Below are positions 55,654 to 64,000 of a stretch of DNA of 64,000 nt, piece after piece. Each line of letters starts with the position of its first letter. Position 1 is the stretch's first letter. The notes under the pieces were generated by a model. It worked only from the letters and a program-made list of their open reading frames with translations, did no database searches and had not been told where the DNA came from. Source of the DNA: Posidonia oceanica (taxonomy: Eukaryota; Streptophyta; Magnoliopsida; Alismatales; Posidoniaceae); contig JAZBRS010000026.1 in assembly GCA_037176725.1 (NCBI GenBank), positions 102,593,501 to 102,657,500 on the forward strand, given 5' to 3'. The position numbers and the translations under genes are program-made.

Positions 55654-57513
55654 TGTATAGGAAAAGCGAAGAGGGAAATAGAGAGGAAAGCAAAGAGATT
55701 CCAAAGGTTGGATCTTTTTCCTCAAGAAAATGCTATCTTCTCCTCTCTAACTCGAGACTTCCATGTTCCATTCACCCGCGGCCGCGGATAAGATTCTGTG
55801 CTGGATTTGCTGGGTACCCATATGTTATTCTCAGGTTCTATAGGGTCTAACCCATACCCATGTCGGATCTCTATTGGATCCGATGTCTAATCTTTTTATG
55901 GGTCTTTTTTCTGGTCTTCCCAAAATAGTTTACTCTCATCTTCTGATTAGTACCCTTTTTTTCCCTCCTCCCATGGAAGACTTCTTCTCTCTTCTTTGTT
56001 CTCTCCCTCTCAGTATGACGATCACATGTCAATTTCATCCGCAGACATGTTGGTAGAACTTTGGAAGAAGGTGGTCCCGAATTTCCATAACTCCCATGGC
56101 CCTCCAAGATTAAATGCTTCGACCTTATTTATGACTTTTGTGGTGGAGGTGAAGCCGAGATTCCTGAGACGTGCACAGAGGTGCTGTAACTTGTAATTTC
56201 TTGAAGCCAGTTTCCACCACGGTGGTCACGCTATCAATTTCCCACAATTCTGATTTTTATGAGGGAGCGGAAAAGGTGGGGGGGGGGGGGCCGGGGGGTG
56301 GTGTTGGGGTGGTATTGTTTTTCTTTGTTTGCTAGAGCATGCAGATATGTATAAGAATGAAACTCTATTGATGTTGAGTGGAGAAGTGGAAAAGAGAAGA
56401 ACCAGAAAAGGAGACTGGTTGATCATAACATAACATGGGCTTCCTCCACACTCCTGATCCCTGTTTATGCACAAGAAAGTAGTTAGATTAAAAAAAAGGA
56501 GATGGTTTGATGAATTTTATTATCCCGAATTCCATTAAAATACATGACAGAGAGAACTTAGAGAGGCCAGAAAGATATACCTATCTCGAGAAGTGCAAGA
56601 GGGAAAGGTAAATGAGAAAAAGAAAGGCTAGTAAGGTAATTTCATAACTACAGCTACACCAATAAAAATCACATCCACCATAAACAGGTCTTCAAGGTAC
56701 AAGGCAGCAACAACAACGGCTACAACAACAGCTGCAGCAACATCAGAGAACAGAAGCCATTTTATCTCTGCTCTTTTCCACCATCCCACCACCTCAATCT
56801 TTCTCTCTCTTTCACATACACACATGACACCAACCAAGCCCACCATAGATAGGAAAGCTATAGAAGGAACCAAAGTTGACACAGAGGTGGGAAACAAGAC
56901 CAACCAACCTGAAAGACTAGTCCACTGCCTTCCACCCTTCATCACCTTCTGGTCTCTACAAACCCATCTTTCTTTCCTTCCTGATGATTCCCTAATGGCC
57001 CAGCTGGAAAAAAAAATGACAGAGAAATGGGATGGGGAGGAATATTGGATGGATGGGTAAGTGTTTCAACAAGTGCATCTGATCCAACCAAACCTCCTAC
57101 ATCTCTCCACCACCTCCGTAAACAAAAAAACACTACACACACAACCAACCAACATGCCTGAAATGCCCCTCTCTCCTCTTCTGCAAGACACAGATGTGGA
57201 GGAGGGGAAAAAATCTCTACCACCACCTTCATCAAAGGGAAGGAAAACCAAGCGCTGTTCCTATTCCCAATTTATATGGGCCTTTTGGTTTTTTGTCTTG
57301 GTCAGAACTTGCCAGAGAGAGAAAGCAGGTGGGGGGAGGAACCTTCCCCTTTCATTGTACTCCTTTTTATTGCTTCTCCATTATATCTCTTCTTCCTCCT
57401 CTGCCTCTTCCCTCTCCCTTTTTGTGGTGGATAGCACCTTTTTTTCTCATCTGGGTCTTCTTCCCTTTGCATTCCCACCATAGCTTCTGGTTCTTCTTGG
57501 CGAAGGTCTTGAG
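55654..57513. other. Divergent intergenic region between STIC2 and the next gene
   Basis: It should hold both promoters. A G-rich tract lies at 56277-56312 (runs of 13, 6 and 4 G plus short runs). Open frames at 56226-57603 overlap on both strands and show no family feature. The C/T-rich sequence at 57340-57513 is likely 5' leader of the downstream gene. Confidence 0.5.
56277..56312 (+). other. G-run tract, possible G-quadruplex
   Basis: A run of about 13 G, then CC, 6 G, TGGTGTT, 4 G and TGG, roughly 620 bp upstream of the STIC2 start. It is capable in principle of forming a G-quadruplex on the plus strand. Confidence 0.5.
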
Positions 57514-58862
57514 ATGAAGAAGATGAGGAAGGTTCCTGCTGAGGCGGCTCCTTTGGTGTATCCTGCTGTTGGGGAGGATGCAAGGGCTAGGTTCAAGCTT
57601 CAATCTCTTGTACAGGATTATGAGGATCTTGTAAAGGTGAGATCTTTGACCTGTTTTGTTTGTGGCTTTTCTTATTTTGGTCTTTATGCCATGGAAGTTG
57701 GGATTTTTTTTGTTCCTGGACTTAGACTCTGTATTTTTATGATCTCAATAGATCTATGGTCTTAGAATCAAAACATTTGGAAGACCTGGGTTCTTATATT
57801 TTTTTTCCTATATCTGAATTTGTTGTGTATTTTTCCAAAGATGATATCTCCTGTTCATCAATCATGAGATTTTAGTGCACAAAAACCAATATTTTGGTGT
57901 TCTAATGTCCAAAAGCTACATCTACTCTGGAACAATTCCATAGTTTTAAGATCCTGTTGTTGCCATCTAGTTTTGGCCTAGAGACTTGTGATGTCTTCTG
58001 AGAAAACATTTAGTATATGTTTATATTGTTATATATCTCCAAATTACAGGGATATTTATGTTTTCTTGGAGAACTAATTTTGAAGGTACCTTATATGCTT
58101 AATCAAATAGAATTAATAGGTTGAAACCTTTAGTTTGTTATTTCCTCTTCACAGGAAACAGAAACCATGAGGACTAGATTGCAGGCAAGAAGACAGCAGA
58201 AATCGAAACTTTCAGCAGAAGTCAAGTAATCAATCTTTGTCTCTGATAGTTTCTATTTATATCAATATTACATCTAGAGTGGCTCTGTAACTGAGCATTC
58301 CTAGCTCTCTCCATTTCAGATTCTTGCGACAAAAATACAAAAGTCTACTAAAAAACAAAACCCAATTCCAGAACACCTTGTATGTGCCCAAACCTCAGTA
58401 CCAGAAGCCTAAACCCTTGAAAAAACCCTCTAAGAGGGCATCAACCATCTTTGCCAATCAGCCTAGTAACCCAGAGATCCCAAATCCAAGCATACTCCAA
58501 TTGAAGGATAGGAAACACAGAGAACATGAAGCTGCAGTTCCAAGTACTTCTGCAGTTCTAGACTTGAATCAGATCTCCATTCCGGTAATGACTTGCTTTT
58601 TTTTGTATTGAAATGCTTAAATTACACATTAATTCTGCTCTGCTTATGTGTTTATTTTGAAATGTAGAGTGGAGATGAAGAAGACTTTCAGGTTGGATGG
58701 GAACCATTGAGGGTGGAGAAGTCATTGAAGCAGTGTCCAGTGGAAGCAGATCCAACTTCTTGTGATCTCAAGGTATCGGTATGTAGAGATGTTGGGAATG
58801 GAGCAAGTAGGGCTGGAAAGAGGAAGATTTCATGGCAGGATCAGGTGGCTTTGAGGGTCTAG
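57514..58862 (+). CDS. Plant-specific basic coiled-coil protein, function unknown
   Basis: Four exons (57514-57636, 58155-58225, 58320-58584, 58668-58862) with GT-AG introns total 654 nt, encoding 217 aa. The N-terminus is basic (MKKMRKVPAE). Residues about 25-80 form a probable coiled coil (RARFKLQSLVQDYEDLVK, ETETMRTRLQARRQQKSK, FLRQKYKSLLKNK). A Lys/Pro-rich middle follows (PKPQYQKPKPLKKPSKRAS), possibly a nuclear-localisation signal. The C-terminus is RKISWQDQVALRV. I have a sense of similar short plant proteins with the 'KISWQDQVAL' end, all of unknown function. It is divergent from STIC2 and 1.86 kb away. The start was chosen as the first ATG opening a frame that splices cleanly through all four exons. 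Nuclear location is inferred from composition only. Confidence 0.8.
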
Positions 58863-58977
58863 ACTAGAATTGGTTTTTCTCTTTTCATGGGTGGAGTAGT
58901 CCTATGCATCCATGGATTATGATCTTTGTATGTCACCCCTCTGCTTCATTTTCTCTTTTCTATTTCTCTGACTTGTA

Positions 58978-58983
58978 AATAAA
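58978..58983 (+). terminator. Polyadenylation signal of the unknown gene
   Basis: AATAAA, 115 bases after the stop codon and the first canonical signal downstream. Confidence 0.55.
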
Positions 58984-59817
58984 ACTAGCTGTGAGGTGAG
59001 GATTCATACATCAAAGTTGTATTTGAGTCTCCTTAATGAAGATTAAATCTAGTTCATGTGGAATTGTGGGTTCAGAAGTGTATAATTCTCAGCTTCTAAA
59101 TTCGTAGTGTAGCATACAAGATGGATCTATTCTTCAATCATGTGATCTCCATGAACTTTATGTACCTCCCACACTTTTGTTTCTTCTTTGCAATTTCTCA
59201 TTCTTTAACAAGTATTAATTGCTGCAAAATGGCTTGATACATGAAATATGCGTTGGAAATGTAGCACACTCTTTTTATTCTATCTGGTGAGGGAAGATTG
59301 TTCATTTGGAATAAGTATTTAGCATGTAAATTTTGTAGAGAATACATATTTGTAGTTATGCTTTGACATGTTGAAATTGAAATGGAATCTGAATTGAGTA
59401 GGTGTGTGTAAAGGAGACCATTCAGGACTTTCTTTATTTAAGAAAGTTGCGAGGAAATTGGCAACACATACTTGGAGTAGGTTCAAATTCTATCTCATTA
59501 GAATATAGTTTTGCTTACATTCTTGAGATGCTTTGAGTTTACTTGTTAAATCGGATTAAGCATCTGATTGCTGAAATTGAGCTCTCTGTATCATCATTAT
59601 ATTCAAGTGGGAAGTTTTCTTGTCTTCTCTTGCCACTGAAATGTACATGAAAACTGTTTTGTTGCTTATAGAGATTAAAGCTTGTTGTTGAGGAGTTAAA
59701 TTGAAATCCTGTAAAACCACTGACAAACATGTTGAAGGATCTTTGAAGCCATTATTTGTATAAAAGTACTAAATCTTAACATTTCATTACACAAAAATTA
59801 ACTTGACCATTAGCAAT

Positions 59818-60467
59818 GGGTTGGGTCCTGGGTCTGTGTTTCGAAAATTAGATCCATAGACTTGTGAACTTGGATTCGATAGACTTGTTTGTTTAGTGGG
59901 TAAGGTTTAGGTCTAAAAATATTTAGACTCGTGGATTCGAAATATATAATAATAATAATAATATTTAACTATATAATAATATTTATTTATTTTTTAACAA
60001 AATCTCTATTTCCTTTTTCCAACTCAAACCTTAACTCGCTCATTCCCTTTCTTAAGTTCCAATTATGGTTGCCACATCTTCCTCTTAACGGCTCAATCTC
60101 TCCAGTCTACCTCTTTCTTTCTTTCTTTCTTTTTTGTGATGTATGGATTATTAGATTATGATTGTTATTTAGTTTTTCTCTAACAAAAGTGTTTGTTATT
60201 AATTATTATAATGATTTGATTAGTATTTTGTTATGTTTAATATTCATAGGTAATTTTATAAATTGTAGTAATTGTTATAATTAATAGATAGTTTTTGTTA
60301 GATTTTTACATAAGTATCATTTAATGTTCAAATCTATCAGATTCGAACCCAAACCTATTATCTTCATATATCTGGGTCTAGATTTTAGATTGAGTCTAGA
60401 GCCAGAGTCTCATGAAAAAAGATAGATCTAGATCTATATATAGGTGGACCTGACCTAGATCCAACCC
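59818..60467. mobile_element. Candidate MITE, about 650 bp
   Basis: The left end GGGTTGGGTCCTGGGTCTG and the reverse complement of the right end, GGGTTGGATCTAGGTCAGG, form an imperfect terminal inverted repeat. The interior is AT-rich and non-coding. No clear target duplication is visible (TTAGCAAT against TTCTTTTA), so the superfamily is not assigned. Confidence 0.5.
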
Positions 60468-61849
60468 TTCTTTTACCCATTTCTGCATGCACTACACCTT
60501 TTTTTAGATATAACAATTCATGTTACACAAAAATGGGCAACATGACTGGAGGTGACCTCTTTTTTATATTCTATTTAATTTTACTGTAACTAGCGAATTA
60601 TATAAAAAAAAAAAGAGAAGGTAGAATTCATTATAATTTAATTTTAGTATCTAAAAAGATAGAATTTGTCCAATTAATCTCATTATTATAATTTTAATTC
60701 ATAATTTTTAATTCTTTTCTTATGTGTTTTTCACTAGTACAAGGAAGAACATTTGTTCTCTCTTGATTTATTTCATATTCCAAGCAGGCTGCACAACATG
60801 CAAATTGACACTTGATTGAAGTCCATTTTTTAAAATTACACTCTAAATATTATTGTGGAATTGTTGGTTCATATGTAGAATTTTGAGCTCATATATTCAT
60901 AATATGGCACATAGGATGCAATGCTTTAATAAGCGTGTAAGAAGCTGTGTGTTCGTGATCTTTACATGCCACCAACATAGGTGTAAAAAGGATTGGGTGG
61001 CCCATCGTGGGCCTAGACTCAAAACGATGCATCTAGGTCATAGGCCGGGTCAACCTGGATCGTGCATAATAACTAGGATGGACTGGCCTTAGGGATTCAA
61101 GCCCTAGGCACGAGTTTGACCCAAACCTGGATCGGGCCAAGTCCCATCCAGCCTAGCTGACAACAAGATTAACCTCACCACACCACCACGACCACATACT
61201 CTCCTAAGTCTCAATCTTAAGTTCTTATTGATGGTAACAAGGAGGTCGAAGTAATAGAATCATTGGACGTCTCATTTGATGAGACATCTTTAGATTAAAA
61301 AAGCATGAACATAAATACCTGTAAAATGCACGTGGACACGACTCAACTTCTACGTCTTGCTCGTCAATCGAAAATGCAACTGACATTTAGGCAACATCTC
61401 ATGTCTTGAAATTTCTTTTTAATTAGTTTATGTAATTTTTATTTAACTTTATTTAATAAAAATATTGCTTTTATCAATAAAAAATTATTTTTCGTTAATT
61501 AAATAATACTTCTTTATTTCAATAATTTTAAAAAATCAGTCAAGCCCAGGCGACTATTGCAGTCTTTCTATGTCCAGAGGTGATCGCTGAGCCTTGGTTG
61601 GACCAAAAGACCTGCAGTTGTGCTCCATCCAAATTGCATGAACTACAGTAGCCACCAGACAATTTCTTCCTCATTGGATGTGAATGATTAGGTCCAAGAC
61701 CTAGCATTCAAGGACATGACACCACATCTCCTGGGAGTAAGTGCATCCGATAAAGAGATGCTCCCCATCTTCATGGCTCTGTTTACAGAGTTTCCTGCAG
61801 TTGATCTTATGATAAACTAAAAAGCAACTAGAAGTGTGGTTCATGGATT

Positions 61850-62160
61850 TCTGAACCATATTTCAATCCGTGTGAGTTGGCGCCCTTTCTTTGTTACCAT
61901 TTTGAAGAGGTTACAACCAAGAGAAAAACTAACTAGTCCATTCTCAGGTACCTCCCAATTCCAAATAATTCATACAAATTCATTACAACTTACCATTACA
62001 AATTAAAAGAGAACAAAGTGATATCTGTATGGGTGGACAGCATCATATCTAAATCAGGAGACACAAATTGCTTCTCATTTCAATGGGAAGAGCAGAGATG
62101 GCAAATGGAGCAAAATATTTCCAATTGTCCGATTATATTTTGTAACCGATTATCTTAAAC
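61850..62160. repeat. Diverged local duplication, copy 1
   Basis: It is similar to 62890-63215 over about 310 bp. Shared words include AAAAGAGAACAAAG, GCATCATCATATCTAAA or its variant, CATTTCAATGG and ATTTCCAATTG, in the same order. It may be an old tandem copy of the DnaJ gene's downstream region. No DnaJ exon is seen next to it. Confidence 0.6.
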
Positions 62161-63338
62161 TTGAAAAAAAAAAATATTTCTTAAGTAGTATTTGGTAAGG
62201 TTTATGGAAAAATAGATTATTTTTATAAACAACGTTTTTGAAAAAAATTGGTTTCTACTGAAAAAATTGGTTTCTACAATTTTTTATAGTCAACATATTC
62301 GAAAGTTTTTATGCACAAATAAAAAATTGACGTATTGAAATAATCTAACATAAAAAATATATATTTGATTTAAATTTTTAAGAATAAGTGTTTTTTTCAT
62401 AAATTGATTCTAATAACCGTTATCAAACGTAACTTTAGTCAATTCCTGATGTCAGATGAAGAATATTCAGAATTATTGGAGTACTAGTTTAATCTTCTTC
62501 TTTGTGAAATCGGGCCGTAATTAACATCCACCGTACGGGTAGACTTCAAGTTCTGATCCCCTCAAATGAGAGTAAGCAATACAATCAACCGAACTATAAG
62601 CTCATGTACGGCTACTAGTTTAATCATGCTGGTAAACTAAAGAATATTTCATATTGTACAGTCGGTTCCTGGTACCAGATGAAGCATATTCAGAATTTTG
62701 TAGTAATGTTTTAATCCATATAATTGCTCTAAAACCAGTTGATTGCATTAGAGTTGGACCTGATAACAGAATTCAAACGTGCTCATCAAAATATCAAATC
62801 CAAACCAAGGATGCATGCCCAATTTTTTAATTTTTGATGGTACTAATGTTTTATAATAAGTAAGATCGATCTTAGAAAAGTAGACAATGCATTCATGAAC
62901 CGTATTTTTATCCGTATGCGTTGGTGGGCTGTCTCTGTTTTGTTTTGTCCCTATTGACGAGGTTAAGAGTAATCTACAGTGAAGGAGGCCTACCCAGTGT
63001 CCCAATCCAATCTCTGGTCCCTCAAAAGCTACAAACAAAATCATTGCAAGTAATCATACAAGTTAAAAGAGAACAAAGAGATAACCTCCATGGGTGGGCA
63101 TCATCATATCTAAAAGATTGCAGGCTGCTTATCATTTCAATGGTGAGAAAACAGAGTATGGGCTAATGGAACGAAACATTTCCAATTGCCCAACAACATA
63201 ATTACAGACTTTGAAGGAGCACCATGTCAAGTTACCCAACAACAAATGTACAGGTTACATATTCTGACCATCAGTGCTTCCCACCCATTCCCTATGTACA
63301 CAACTTCGGTTGTTGTAATGTCCACAAGTTTATATTGC

Positions 63339-64000
63339 TCATAAGTCTGGATTGATGTGAGATGAGTAGTCTCTGGTGCAGGCACCTTCAAAACCCATCC
63401 ATTCCTCCCAAAGATCCCAACTTGAGTCATACATGCCCCTCGTCTGGTCATCATCCTCTCCCCAAGCCTGCATGGTGGTGGAGCTCTCCTCCTCCTCTTT
63501 TGAGGCCCGCAGGTTGGTCATCACAATCTGTACAATACAAATAACAACCATGGTCATGTCTCTGTATATGAAGTAATAAAAAGTTGTGATCTTGGATTAA
63601 ATTGATAAGATACTCACATCATAGGCTTCATTGATTCTGTGGAATTGAACACCGCAATTGCTTCCCTTGCACACATCTGGATGGTACTGCAAGAACAGAA
63701 CCAGATCAGTTTCCGCCCAATATAACACATAAAACCAGAACCCCAATTTTATTTTTGGACAATAAAAACAAAAAATCTGAAGGCTTCCAAAGTTCAATAA
63801 AAAAGAGAAGTTTTTTTTTCTTTATCTCTGAATATCTGATAGAGAATCCATCAACACATGCAAAGAAGCATTGCATGTAAAGAAGGAACTCAAAAAATAA
63901 ACTAAAAGGAAAAGAAATGTCAGAGATGATCTCAACCTGCAAGGCAAGCTGCCTGAAAGCCTTCTTGACCTCCAACTCAGAAGCACCAGGTTGGATCCTC
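63339..64000 (-). CDS. ATJ8-type chloroplast DnaJ protein, 3' part
   Basis: Three exons on the minus strand are visible: 64000-63937 (open at the edge), 63686-63618 and 63527-63339, ending in TGA. They encode the last 106 residues. [16 protein letters not shown] is J-domain helix II, followed by YHPDVC with the HPD motif that stimulates Hsp70 ATPase, then [16 protein letters not shown]. The tail after the J domain ([10 protein letters not shown], then [18 protein letters not shown] and INPDL) is the acidic and WEEWMGxEGA-TRDYSSHxNP signature of Arabidopsis J8, a small chloroplast stromal J protein. The transit peptide and J-domain start lie beyond the window. There is no Gly/Phe or zinc-finger region, as expected for this type-III group. 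It is convergent with the unknown gene, 4.5 kb away. Confidence 0.9.

Larger units (their letters stand above)
58984..63338. other. Intergenic sequence with small repeats
   Basis: AT-rich, with no supported gene. It holds a candidate MITE (59818-60467), a further 'gggcctagac...ggatcgggcc' repeat-like stretch at 60990-61150 and a diverged local duplication (61850-62160 against 62890-63215). The part next to 63338 should include the 3' UTR of the DnaJ gene. Confidence 0.5.

Noticed and set aside
56226..57603. Several open frames of 61-140 codons between STIC2 and the unknown gene
   Set aside because: They overlap on opposite strands, are rich in simple sequence and have no start context or family match.

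Overview
The window is nuclear DNA of a flowering plant, probably a eudicot or other broad-leaved angiosperm with a retrotransposon-rich genome. It has spliced genes with GT-AG introns, chloroplast-targeted and secreted plant proteins, and Ty3/gypsy and Ty1/copia elements of plant lineages. The species cannot be named from the sequence. There is no tRNA, rRNA, CRISPR, operon or viral feature that I can support.

The window has two halves. Bases 1 to about 36.9 kb are a nest of decayed transposable elements. A minus-strand Ty3/gypsy pol gene is cut in two: its protease-RT half lies at 31415-32735 and its RNase H-integrase half at 10640-11923. About 19.5 kb of later insertions separate them. These are several long LTRs with TGTAAC...GTTACA-type ends (Tekay/Del-like, at 1-1530, 6828-10258, 11924-13603, 25628-26895 and 26896-30065) and three Ogre/Tat-type LTRs (13604-18841 plus, 19351-22802 minus, 22898-24910 plus). 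The first two Ogre-type LTRs face each other across their primer-binding sites. Two Athila/Tat-type LTRs (30066-30869; 32736-35112) follow, the second with a primer site and gag relic and with a solo copia LTR inserted in it. A plant-mobile-domain (PMD) pseudogene and a 156-bp tandem array lie at 2.7-5.8 kb.

Bases 37-64 kb are genic. A small uncharacterised gene (36951-37942, minus) with a 100-bp internal duplication comes first. Then come a BRS1/SCPL24-type secreted serine carboxypeptidase (42473-45858, plus, 9 exons, 470 aa), a STIC2-type chloroplast YbaB/EbfC protein (46445-55653, minus, 7 exons, 190 aa) whose intron 4 holds a decayed 5.0-kb copia element, a plant-specific basic protein of unknown function (57514-58862, plus, 4 exons, 217 aa), and the 3' part of an ATJ8-type chloroplast DnaJ gene (63339-64000, minus, open at the right edge). 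The carboxypeptidase and STIC2 genes are convergent neighbours, as I recall BRS1 (At4g30610) and At4g30620 being in Arabidopsis.

The most unusual structure is a family of about 60-bp double-palindrome cassettes built on ACGCA/TGCGT arms. They recur at least ten times clearly, mostly in the LTRs between 6.1 and 8.4 kb and again near 25.0 and 31.3 kb. The arm sequences vary between copies while pairing is largely kept, and two runs are spaced about 240 bp apart. Part of the set lies directly upstream of LTR TATA boxes.
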